Below the pieces are notes generated by a model. That model ran no database searches, was not told the origin of the DNA, and worked only from the letters and a program-made list of their open reading frames with translations. A program made the translations under genes and the position numbers. From contig JAFAPF010000245.1 of assembly GCA_019247245.1 (NCBI GenBank), positions 1 through 8,194 of the forward strand: a stretch of 8,194 nt of DNA. Direction: 5' to 3'. This stretch comes from Rubrobacter sp. (GTDB taxonomy: Bacteria > Actinomycetota > Rubrobacteria > Rubrobacterales > Rubrobacteraceae). How positions within the stretch are numbered: position 1 is the stretch's first letter; each line of letters starts with the position of its first letter. This document shows positions 1 to 6,521 of the stretch, piece after piece.

Positions 1-352
1 TGCCGATTAGTATGAAACGCCTGGCCCCGACCTCAGCCGCTGCTTCGGCGAGCCTGCGGGTTCCTTCCGCGTTGACTAGGAAATAGTCCTCTTCCTGCCG
101 GGCCCTGGTTATGCCTGCGGCGTGAATGACCACGTCGGCACCGTTGAGCGCTCCGTTCAAGCCGTCGGACCCGCTCAAGCTCAGCGGCACAAGCTCCACC
201 GGGAGGCCGGATATCCAACGGGTGTCGCTCGTTGTCCGGGCCCCGCACCGGACCCTGTAACCGGCGTCGACGAAGGCCTCAGCGAGGTGGCTACCGACGA
301 AGCCCGTTGCACCGGTGATCAAGACGCGCTCGCGATTTTTTGCGCTATACAT
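1..352 (-). CDS. NAD-dependent epimerase/dehydratase (extended SDR family), N-terminal part, cut by the left window edge
   Basis: Reading leftwards from an ATG at 350-352, an uninterrupted frame of 117 codons reaches the window edge. It begins MYSAKNRERVLITGATGFVG, the N-terminal Rossmann beta-alpha unit of extended short-chain dehydrogenases, with the GxxGxxG glycines at residues 14, 17 and 20. A second family motif, HAAG, lies at residues 77-80, followed by a segment like the 'VN..GT..L..AA' helix (about 92-105). Such enzymes bind NAD(P) and act on nucleotide sugars, sterols or lipid ketones. The catalytic Tyr-x-x-x-Lys lies outside the window, so substrate and activity cannot be judged. 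A GAAGG sequence lies 7 bases upstream of the start. The gene begins 19 bases after the stop of the acyltransferase gene, so the two are probably co-transcribed. A ceramide reductase (CerR) role is possible because of this neighbour, but unproven. Confidence 0.85.
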   Translation of the reverse strand, partial: MYSAKNRERVLITGATGFVGSHLAEAFVDAGYRVRCGARTTSDTRWISGLPVELVPLSLSGSDGLNGALNGADVVIHAAGITRARQEEDYFLVNAEGTRRLAEAAAEVGARRFILIG

Positions 353-371
353 TCGAACGCCTTCGGACGTG

Positions 372-1484
372 TTAGTGGATCTCCTTCTGGTAGAGCCGGT
401 AGGTCTTGTAACGTTTCGCGCCGTAGGCCTCGATAACATGATTTATGGCCCTGTTGTCCTCCAGCGTCCACGAGCACTCACAGCTCTTGTAGCCCTTCGC
501 CATGGCGCGCTTGTACAGCTCGCCTAGCAGCACCAGCTCTAGCCCCCTGTTACGGTACTCGGGCAACATACCCATAATCGGTAGCCGCGCACGGTCGATG
601 ATCCTGTTGCGGTTCAGGAAATGGAAGATCCCGAAAGGCAATAGCCGACCCCGCATGCGCTTGAGGACCTGATTGACATCGGGCAAGACTATGGCTAGCC
701 CGGCCGTCCGGCCGTCCAGCTCGATGAAGGTGGCCAGGTCCGGGTCGAGGATAGGCTTGAACTCACGGACCAAGTGGTCGAATTCAGCGTCGGTATACCT
801 GACGAAGCCCCAATTCTTCTCCCAGGCGTGGTTGTAGATCTTCTTGGCGAGCTCCAGCTCCTCCTCGAAACGCTTCATATCGAGGGAGCGGATTGCCGGG
901 TCATGGCGTCTGCGGACCCGCTCGATCAGGCGTGCGGCCCTTTCTCCCATCGCCTGATCCCGCTCGAAGAGCCAGGCGTAGAGGTCCTTGACCTTGCGAT
1001 AGCCAGTAACCTCGACGTATTGCTGGTACTCGGGTGGGTTATAGGGCATCATGACGTAGGGATCGGTGTCGAAGGCGTCCACCTGTAGGCCCGCGCTGTG
1101 GTTCAGCGAGGGGTTCGCGGGACCCCGCACCGCGCTGCGTCCCAGCGCTCGCGCCCAGCCATCGACGCGCTCGAACAAAGCTTGCGCGGCCTCGGCGTCT
1201 TTGGCTTCGAAGAAACCGAAAAAGACGAGGTTGTCACCGTGAGTTCGATTGTGGTTGTCGTCATCGATGCCGGCGATGCGTCCTACGATCTCGCCGTTTC
1301 GCTCGGCGAGCAACAACTCGACCCGGGCATGCTCATAGAAAGGGTTCTTCTTCGGGTCAAGGTTGGTCCGCTCGCTCATGAGCAGGGGAGTGACCCAGTG
1401 CGGATCTTTGCGGTACCTAGCGAACGGGTACTTGATGAACCGCCTCAGATCGGTGCGGGAGCGAACTTCTCGGACGTTGGTCAT
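372..1484 (-). CDS. GNAT-superfamily acyltransferase, YghO-like (possible bacterial ceramide synthase bCerS)
   Basis: This encodes about 370 residues. The C-terminal part (about 303-370) looks like the acyl-CoA-binding half of a GNAT domain: MGMLPEYRNRGLELVLLGEL is a version of the motif-A loop (R-N-R-G-L-E), followed by a 'W.L.DN..I..VIEAYGAKRYKTYRLY' ending typical of GNATs. The N-terminal part resembles the YghO family, with a conserved start (REVRSRTDLRRFIKYPF), a 'DPHWVTPLL' stretch, 'NPFYEHA', and 'VGRIAGIDDDNHN' then 'GFFGFFE'. I chose the ATG at 1482-1484 (protein MTNVREV) because family similarity starts there; in-frame ATGs at about 1499 and 1544 would add 5-20 poorly conserved residues, and no start has a strong Shine-Dalgarno. 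It is followed 19 bases later by an epimerase/dehydratase. In bacterial sphingolipid synthesis a YghO-like GNAT protein acylates the sphingoid base (bCerS). That role here is inference; a generic N-acyltransferase is the safer name. Confidence 0.85.
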   Translation of the reverse strand: MTNVREVRSRTDLRRFIKYPFARYRKDPHWVTPLLMSERTNLDPKKNPFYEHARVELLLAERNGEIVGRIAGIDDDNHNRTHGDNLVFFGFFEAKDAEAAQALFERVDGWARALGRSAVRGPANPSLNHSAGLQVDAFDTDPYVMMPYNPPEYQQYVEVTGYRKVKDLYAWLFERDQAMGERAARLIERVRRRHDPAIRSLDMKRFEEELELAKKIYNHAWEKNWGFVRYTDAEFDHLVREFKPILDPDLATFIELDGRTAGLAIVLPDVNQVLKRMRGRLLPFGIFHFLNRNRIIDRARLPIMGMLPEYRNRGLELVLLGELYKRAMAKGYKSCECSWTLEDNRAINHVIEAYGAKRYKTYRLYQKEIH

Positions 1485-1565
1485 GCCAGATCGCATCATA
1501 GGAGCCACCGGTGCCCGTGTCCACCACAGGTCAGAACGTCGCAACGGACCGAGCTTCGACCGTGC

Positions 1566-1571
1566 AGTATA
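1566..1571 (-). promoter_or_regulatory. Candidate -10 element for the acyltransferase operon
   Basis: On the minus strand the sequence TATACT lies just downstream of the terminator of the preceding gene and about 80 bases ahead of the acyltransferase start. It is one base from consensus TATAAT and is flanked by a 5-bp inverted repeat (GTGCA...TGCAC, 1562-1578). There is no convincing -35 hexamer at 16-18 bases; that position falls inside the terminator stem. The call rests on the -10 alone and on position, since a new promoter is expected after the terminator. Confidence 0.3.
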
Positions 1572-1579
1572 AATGCACT

Positions 1580-1612
1580 AAAAAGGGGCGGTAGCACGAT
1601 ACGCTACCGCCC
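1580..1612 (-). terminator. Rho-independent terminator after the formaldehyde dehydrogenase gene
   Basis: Read on the minus strand, a perfect 10-bp stem GGGCGGTAGC / GCTACCGCCC (1603-1612 with 1586-1595) encloses a 7-base loop. One C and then five Ts (1580-1584) follow. It begins 14 bases after the stop codon of the formaldehyde dehydrogenase gene. It should isolate that gene from the downstream acyltransferase operon, so the minus-strand genes form two transcription units. Confidence 0.9.
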
Positions 1613-1626
1613 TCTCAAGCTGTTAG

Positions 1627-2772
1627 TTAGGAGCCGGGCTTCAGGACGACCTTGCTGTAACCCTCCTCACGCTGGTCGAACCTGTGGTAGGCATCCGGCG
1701 CCTCCTCAAGCGGTAGGTCCTGGGAGACCACAAAGCTCGGGTTGGCCCGTCCGGCCACTATCATGTCGCGCAGGGCCCGGTTGTAGCGCTTGACGTTACA
1801 CTGTCCGGTGCCCATGGCAAGACCCTTCTCGAAAAACCTGCCGATCTCGAAAAGGAGCCGTCCGGCGGCGGCCTCCTCGGTCGGTGCTCCAGGGTCTTCG
1901 GGCAAGTACAGCCCTACTACCCCAAGCCTGCCGGTCGGCCGCACGGTCTCGACGAGCTGGTTCAAGACGATCGCGGGCTGCTCTTCCTCGCCGCCGGAAA
2001 CCGTGGCCTGGTAGCCGACCGCGTCGATGCCCTTGTCAGAGCCGTGGCCGTCCGTCTGTTCCTGGATGTATTCGATCGGGTCTACCTCGTCGAAGTTCAC
2101 GGGTACACAGCCGATACTCTCCGCCAGTTCCAGGCGATTCGGCACCCGGTCTACCATGAAAACCCGCTCGGCGCCCCTGAGGAACGAGGAGTAAGCGGCC
2201 ATGATGCCCACCGGCCCCGCACCGTAGACGGCGACAGTGTCTCCAACCCCGACATCGGCCATCGCGGCCCCGTGGTACCCGGTGGGGAAGATGTCTGAGA
2301 GGCAGGCGAAGTCGTCCTCGAACTCATCGCCCTCCTCGCCGGGGAGCCGCAGGGCGTTGAAGTCGGCAAAGGGCACCCTTAGGTACTCGGCCTGCCCGCC
2401 GGTGTACGGGCCCATACCGACGTAGCCGTACGCGCCGCCAGCGCCGTTGGGGTTGACGGTCAGGCAGAAACCAGTGTAGCCGGCCTCGCAGTTCTCGCAG
2501 AACCCACACGCCACGTTGAACGGCAGGTTGATGCGGTCGCCCACGTTTAAGGATGCGACCCCGTCCCCGATCTCCTCGATAATACCCATGTTCTCGTGCC
2601 CGAAGATAATCCCCGGCTCGGCGACGGTGCGGCCCTCGTACATGTGCAGGTCCGATCCGCAGATGGCCGTCGACGTGACCCGTATTACTACGTCGGTTGG
2701 GTCCTGGATCCTCGCGTCCTCGACCTCCTCGACATCGACCTTGAATGGTTCCTTGTACACCACGGCTTTCAC
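1627..2772 (-). CDS. fdhA: Glutathione-independent formaldehyde dehydrogenase, zinc-dependent medium-chain dehydrogenase
   Basis: This 381-residue protein belongs to the zinc-containing medium-chain dehydrogenases and resembles Pseudomonas putida formaldehyde dehydrogenase (about 398 residues), which oxidises formaldehyde to formate with NAD+ and without glutathione. The catalytic zinc ligands appear as C38 (ICGSD), H59 (GHE) and D160 (LSDIFPTGYHG); an Asp as third ligand is typical of this subfamily. The structural zinc site is C89, C92, C95 and C103. The NAD-binding loop is GAGPVG at 184-189. The stretch AGGAYGYVGMG...TGGQAEY (111-130) is also characteristic. The start is GTG, with AAGGGG about 10 bases upstream. 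It is divergent from the formate dehydrogenase operon, which would consume its product, and is followed by a strong terminator. A broader aldehyde or alcohol dismutase or dehydrogenase activity cannot be excluded. The symbol follows P. putida usage and should not be confused with formate dehydrogenase fdhA. Confidence 0.85.
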   Translation of the reverse strand: MKAVVYKEPFKVDVEEVEDARIQDPTDVVIRVTSTAICGSDLHMYEGRTVAEPGIIFGHENMGIIEEIGDGVASLNVGDRINLPFNVACGFCENCEAGYTGFCLTVNPNGAGGAYGYVGMGPYTGGQAEYLRVPFADFNALRLPGEEGDEFEDDFACLSDIFPTGYHGAAMADVGVGDTVAVYGAGPVGIMAAYSSFLRGAERVFMVDRVPNRLELAESIGCVPVNFDEVDPIEYIQEQTDGHGSDKGIDAVGYQATVSGGEEEQPAIVLNQLVETVRPTGRLGVVGLYLPEDPGAPTEEAAAGRLLFEIGRFFEKGLAMGTGQCNVKRYNRALRDMIVAGRANPSFVVSQDLPLEEAPDAYHRFDQREEGYSKVVLKPGS

Positions 2773-2868
2773 GAACTAATCACCCCTTTTCATATTGCGG
2801 AGGTATCCCCGTTGTGGGCTCCTCACTCCTTGAGCAGGAGGTATTTATGCTTGCACTTACCCTGCACG

Positions 2869-2892
2869 GTGGCGGGGACGAACGTCCCCCAC
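2869..2892. repeat. Inverted repeat (GGGGACG-AA-CGTCCCC) in the divergent region
   Basis: A perfect 7-bp inverted repeat, GGGGACG (2874-2880) and CGTCCCC (2883-2889), has only AA between its arms. GTG (2869-2871) and CAC (2890-2892) extend it after a two-base bulge. No T-run follows on either strand, so it is a poor terminator. The near-palindromic form and position between divergent genes suit a dimeric regulator's operator. It could also be a copy of a dispersed REP-like element, since GC-rich palindromes of this kind are often repeated in genomes. Confidence 0.6.
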
Positions 2893-2998
2893 TATCGCTC
2901 GTTCTCTCTCATGCCTCCTTTCCCCAGGCCCTACCACCAACGCTATATATATCCACCGTCTCAAATGCCCAAACCTCGCACAACGCCTCTAAAGGTCG

Positions 2999-3054
2999 CC
3001 GGAGAAATCCGGGAGAAACCTCGTCGAATGTGCGCCCGGAAAGAGGTTTCGCAC
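2999..3054 (+). promoter_or_regulatory. Possible structured or switching leader RNA ahead of the formate dehydrogenase operon
   Basis: Four pairings are visible within 56 bases. CCGGA (2999-3003) and TCCGG (3008-3012) close a GAAA loop. TCCGGG (3008-3013) is also complementary to CCCGGA (3035-3040). GAAACCTC (3015-3022) is the exact complement of GAGGTTTC (3043-3050). GTGCG (3030-3034) complements CGCAC (3050-3054). The first two are mutually exclusive, and the last two would form an H-type pseudoknot. This is more complementarity than I would expect by chance and lies about 90 bases ahead of the alpha subunit start. I do not recognise it as a known riboswitch class; a molybdenum cofactor or tungsten sensor would suit the gene but I cannot match its consensus. 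No transcript start is established. Confidence 0.4.
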
Positions 3055-3061
3055 CAAGAGC

Positions 3062-3086
3062 AATGCGTTTAAAATGCGTTTAAAAT
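3062..3086. repeat. 11-bp tandem repeat (AATGCGTTTAA twice) ahead of the formate dehydrogenase gene
   Basis: AATGCGTTTAA occurs at 3062-3072 and again immediately at 3073-3083, followed by AAT. The 11-base period is close to one helical turn, so two identical sites would lie on the same face of the DNA, as for tandem activator or repressor binding. The second copy contains TAAAAT (3081-3086), which could act as a -10 element, but no good -35 is visible. It sits about 55 bases ahead of the preferred start codon. Confidence 0.6.
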
Positions 3087-3128
3087 TGTTCGTCTGGGGA
3101 GAACTAAAGGGATACATTGCGAGAAGGG

Positions 3129-3134
3129 AAGGAG
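3129..3134 (+). promoter_or_regulatory. Ribosome binding site deciding the alpha subunit start
   Basis: AAGGAG, fully complementary to the 16S rRNA 3' end, lies 6 bases before the TTG at 3141-3143. The alternative TTG at 3117 has only a weaker AAAGGG upstream (3106-3111). An in-frame stop at 3105-3107 rules out earlier starts, and no ATG or GTG is available before residue 23. This favours the TTG at 3141. Confidence 0.6.
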
Positions 3135-3140
3135 CAAGGT

Positions 3141-6100
3141 TTGTTCCTCAAGGTAGCAGACGCGGACGAGTTGTGGTCTAAGATCAAGAACCACGTCGGC
3201 ACAACGGTGAAGCATCCGCTCAGCCCGGCGAGCCGCGAGCTTAGAGCCAGGATCAAAGACCCGGGGGTGAAGAAGTCGGTTAGCGTATGCCCGTACTGCG
3301 CGGTGGGCTGCTCGACGTTGGTCTACCACCGCGAAGGGCGCATCATAGACATCGAGGGGAACCCGGACAGCCCCGTCAACGCCGGTACCCTCTGCCCCAA
3401 GGGTTCGGCGATCTACGGGATGGTCGTCTCACCGCATCGCTGGACGAAGGTCAGGTACCGCAGGTCCTACTCGGACCACTGGGAGGACCTCTCTTTGGAC
3501 GAGGCAATGAATATGATCGCCGAGCGGGTCAAGCGGAGCCGCGATGAGACCTTCGAGGAGACCAACGAGGAAGGCAAGAAATTCAACCGCTCGATGGCGG
3601 TAGCTTCCGTCGGCGGCGCCACCATCGACAACGAGGAGAACTACCTCATCACCAAGCTGCTGCACTCGTTGGGGTTCGTACGAATTACAAATCAAGCACG
3701 AATATGACACAGTTCCACGGTGCCCGGTCTGGGCATCACGTACGGTAGGGGCGGCGCTACCACCCACCTGATGGACCTGCAGAACTCCGACTGCATAATA
3801 ATACAGGGCTCCAACATGGCGGAGGCCCATCCGGTGGGCTTCCGGCATCCGATGATCGCTAGGGAGAAGGGGGCGACGCTAATCCACGTCGATCCGCGCT
3901 TCACGCGCACGAGCGCCATGTGCAACATCTACGCGCCGATCAGAGCCGGGACGGATATAGCATTCTTGGGCGGACTCATAAACTATGTCATAGAGAATGA
4001 AAAATACTTCGAGGAGTACGTAGTCAACTACACTAACGCCCCCACCCTTATAACCGAAGACTACGAGGACCTGGACGAGACGGGCCTCTTTATCGGCTGG
4101 GACGAGGAGCGGCAGGGGTACAACCCGGAGTTCTGGCGCTACGAGGGCGCGCCCATCGACTATGCGCCCGTCGGGGGTAGCCAGGGCGCCATCACAGGCT
4201 CCGGCTCGGAGGCCGGCGGGGGGGAAGAGGCCGCACCTGAGGGCGAGCGCCCGACCGACGAGAGCCTCCAGCACCCGCGATGCGTGTTCCAGATCCTCAA
4301 GCGCCACTTCTCCAAGTACACCCCGGAGATGGTCGAGCGCATAACCGGCTGTCCCGAAGACGCCTTCCTCAAGGTCGCTGAGATCATCTGCGAGAACTCT
4401 GGGCGCGAGAAGACGACGGCTTTCTGCTACGCCGTCGGCTGGACCCAACACTCCAAGGGCGTCCAGATCATCCGCGCCGCGGCCATCTTGCAGCTCCTTT
4501 TGGGGAACGTGGGCCGGCCCGGCGGTGGGGTGATGGCCCTCAGAGGACACGCGACCATCCAGGGCTCGACGGATATCGCCACCCTGTACAACATCCTCCC
4601 CGGTTACCTGACGATGCCGGACGTGAACAAGCAACACGACACGTGGGAGGACTACGTAGAGGAAGAGACCGCTGCTACGGGGTGGTTGAGCAACTTCCCC
4701 AAGTACATCAGCAGCATAATGAAGGCCTGGTACGGTGAGGACTTCGACGTCGAGGACGGGCAGCTCTTCGATTACTTCCCGCGACTCTCCGGCGACCACT
4801 CGTACTACCCAACGATCATGCAGATGAAGGACGGCAACGTGAAGGGCTGCTTCGTCTTCGGGCAGAACTTCGCGGTCGGAGGACCGCACGCCAGGATGGC
4901 TCGCGACGGTCTCCGCAACCTCGACTGGCTAGTCATCTTGGACGCCTTCGAGGTGGAGACCGCCACAGCCTGGAAGGCCGACGGGGTGGACCCCAGCGAG
5001 TGCGGCACGGAGGTCTTCTTCATACCTTCGGCGCTCATCGCCGAGAAAGATGGCTCCTTCACTCAGACCCACCGTATGTTGCAGTGGCACGACAAGGCCG
5101 TCGATCCGCCCGACGACGCAAGGAGCGATGCCTGGTTCGTCTTCCATCTGGGACGTAGGCTCAAGGAGCTCTACAAGGACTCTAAGAATCCGCGCGACTC
5201 ATTGATCAGGGCGATGACCTGGGACTACCCAACCGAGGGCGAGCACGAGGAGCCAGACATAGAGAGCATCTTAAAGGAGATAAGCGGCTACCACGTAGCC
5301 GACGGCTCGCCGGTGAGCAACTTTCTAGAGCTCAAGGACGACGGCTCGACGGCATGCGGGGGTTGGATCTACTCGGGCGTCTATGCCGACGGGGTTAACC
5401 AAGCTCGCAGGCGCAAGCCGGCCCGGGAGCAGTCGTTGATGGCCCCGGAGTGGGGCTGGGCGTGGCCGGACAACCGTCGCGTCCTCTACAACCGTGCTTC
5501 GGCAGACCCCGAAGGCAAGCCCTGGAGCGAACGCAAGAAGCTTATATGGTGGGATGAGGAGCAGGGGAAGTGGACCGGTTTAGATAACCCAGACTTTATA
5601 CCGACCAAGCGTCCCGACTACCGCCCGGGGTCCGACGCCGAGGGTCTCGACGCGATCCCCGGTAACGGACCGTTTATCATGCAGGGCGACGGAAAGGGGT
5701 GGCTCTTCGCCACCGTAGGCCTCACGGATGGACCCTTGCCGGTCCACTACGAGCCGGTCGAGTCACCGGTCTCGAACCTGCTCTACTACCAGCAATACGA
5801 CCCCGCTGCTAGGACGTTCGATCGGCCCGACAACCCGTACAACAAGAGCTTAGACCCGAAGTACCCATGCGTGGTCACCACCTATCGGCTCACCGAGCAC
5901 CATACCAGCGGTGCAATGAGCCGTTGGATCCCTTGGCTCAACGAGCTGCAACCGGAGCTCTTCGCCGAGATCGATCCGGAGCTAGCCGAACAGAAGGATA
6001 TACAGAACGCCGATTGGGTCACCATCGAGACCACCCGCGGCAAGATCCACTGTAAGGCTCTGGTGACCGACCGCGTGCCGATCCTGGCCTTCGAGGGCGA

Positions 6101-6257
6101 GAGCATCCACACCATAGGCCTCCCCTACCACTGGGGGCCGAACGGGCTGGTCAAAGGCGACGTGGTCAACGACTTGGTGCCGGTCTCGCTGGAGTCCAAC
6201 GTCGCCATCCACGAAGCCAAGGCTTTCACCGCCAACCTGAGGAAGGGGCGCGTGTGA
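3141..6257 (+). CDS. fdhA: Formate dehydrogenase alpha (catalytic) subunit, selenoprotein with in-frame TGA
   Basis: This molybdopterin oxidoreductase of about 1038 residues oxidises formate to CO2. The N-terminal 4Fe-4S site is C50, C53, C57 and C85 (CPYCAVGC...LCPKG), with the electron-transfer Lys at 87. Codon 189 is TGA at 3705-3707, in the context NQARI-U-HSSTVPGLG; FDH-N type enzymes carry selenocysteine here, followed by His. The frame continues without shift into GRGGATTHL, GSNMAEAHPVGF and the rest of the catalytic domain. The molybdopterin-dinucleotide-binding C-terminal domain starts near residue 907 (VVTTYRLTEHHTSGAMSRW). A Gly/Glu-rich low-complexity insert spans about 342-374. 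There is no twin-arginine signal, unlike E. coli FdnG. The start is TTG at 3141; TTG at 3117 would add 8 residues. The stop overlaps the next start by 4 bases. Gene callers would report two ORFs, ending at 3707 and starting near 3720; neither is a real separate gene. Confidence 0.93.
3705..3737 (+). promoter_or_regulatory. Selenocysteine UGA codon with bacterial SECIS-like hairpin
   Basis: The TGA at 3705-3707 is followed by a 7-bp stem: GGTGCCC (3719-3725) pairs with GGGCATC (3731-3737), including one G-T wobble, around a GGTCT loop (3726-3730). The loop starts 18 bases after the TGA, as in the E. coli fdhF SECIS as I recall it. Counting the T of TGA as 1, T17, G23 and T24 are present; these are the positions known to matter for SelB binding in E. 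coli. Translation would need SelA, SelB, SelC and SelD, none of which is in this window. Confidence 0.9.
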
Positions 6258-6520
6258 GCGAAGCCCGCGAAAGGATGCAGCAGGAGCTGATGGACCTCGG
6301 GGCGTGGCTAACCGAGCACCCAGAGGCTAGAAAGAACCTCAAGCCCGTTCGCAGCAGGGTGGTTCTGGACCCCGGAGTCTACTACAACTCGGGGACAGGG
6401 ATGATAGAGCGGGTCCACACGCCCCAGCACATCGCCCTCGGTACCAGGATGTTCCGCGTAAATAGCGATCCCGCCGCGCCAATAGAAAAGATCCGGCGCC
6501 GTGTACTAGGAAGGAAGTAA
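6254..6520 (+). CDS. Small protein of unknown function inside the formate dehydrogenase operon
   Basis: I do not recognise this 88-residue protein. It begins with GTG overlapping the alpha stop codon (GTGA), with GGAAGGGG just upstream, and ends one base before the beta start, so it is translationally coupled on both sides. The first third is a charged, probably helical segment (MSEARERMQQELMDLGAWL...), the middle contains LDPGVYYNSGTGM, and the tail is basic (KIRRRVLGRK). It has no cysteine, so it is not an iron-sulfur protein, and no signal peptide or membrane helix. Its fixed place between alpha and beta genes suggests a role in assembly, or as an extra subunit of the complex, but this is inference from position only. 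Confidence 0.8.
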   Translation: MSEARERMQQELMDLGAWLTEHPEARKNLKPVRSRVVLDPGVYYNSGTGMIERVHTPQHIALGTRMFRVNSDPAAPIEKIRRRVLGRK

Positions 6521-6521
6521 A

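Larger units (their letters stand above)
2773..3140. other. Divergent intergenic region between formaldehyde and formate dehydrogenase genes
   Basis: About 370 bases separate two divergent start codons, and I see no convincing gene in them. The region is less GC-rich than its surroundings. It contains a perfect-arm inverted repeat (2869-2892), an AT-rich run TATATATAT (2944-2952) that could serve as a -10 on either strand, a set of complementary segments (2999-3054), an 11-bp tandem repeat (3062-3086), and the ribosome binding site of the formate dehydrogenase gene. An 8-base direct repeat GGAGGTAT occurs at 2799-2806 and 2837-2844. No consensus -35 stands out, so promoters are not placed. 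Its size and content suggest shared control of both genes, which is inference. Confidence 0.6.

Noticed and set aside
33..248. Minus-strand frame of 71 codons near the left edge
   Set aside because: It lies in another frame within the epimerase/dehydratase gene, whose Rossmann motif and start at 352 are clear.
2800..2845. Possible tRNA-Sec gene in the intergenic region, prompted by the selenoprotein next door
   Set aside because: There is no TCA anticodon arm, TTCGA-like T-loop or matching acceptor stem; only a short CTCCT/AGGAG hairpin (2819-2840) is present.
2944..2952. TATATATAT run as a definite promoter -10
   Set aside because: No acceptable -35 hexamer is found at 16-18 bases on either strand, so it is mentioned only as a possible promoter component.
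2847..3083. A 78-codon plus-strand frame starting at ATG 2847 with a perfect AGGAGG five bases upstream
   Set aside because: Third codon positions show no GC preference, unlike real genes here, the protein is low in complexity and resembles nothing known, and it runs through the inverted repeats and the tandem repeat. A leader peptide is not excluded, but I do not call a gene.
3705..3707. TGA as a nonsense mutation making the alpha gene a pseudogene
   Set aside because: The stop falls exactly at the family's Sec codon, the following hairpin fits a SECIS, and coding quality continues unchanged on both sides.
3879..4889. Long minus-strand frame of 336 codons opposite the alpha gene
   Set aside because: It is an antisense shadow of a GC-rich gene whose plus-strand protein is clearly homologous to formate dehydrogenases; the antisense protein has no recognisable domain.
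3720..6257. A separate 845-residue formate dehydrogenase protein starting at GTG 3720
   Set aside because: It has no ribosome binding site, lacks the iron-sulfur N-terminus and starts inside the SECIS hairpin; it is the continuation of the gene after the selenocysteine codon.
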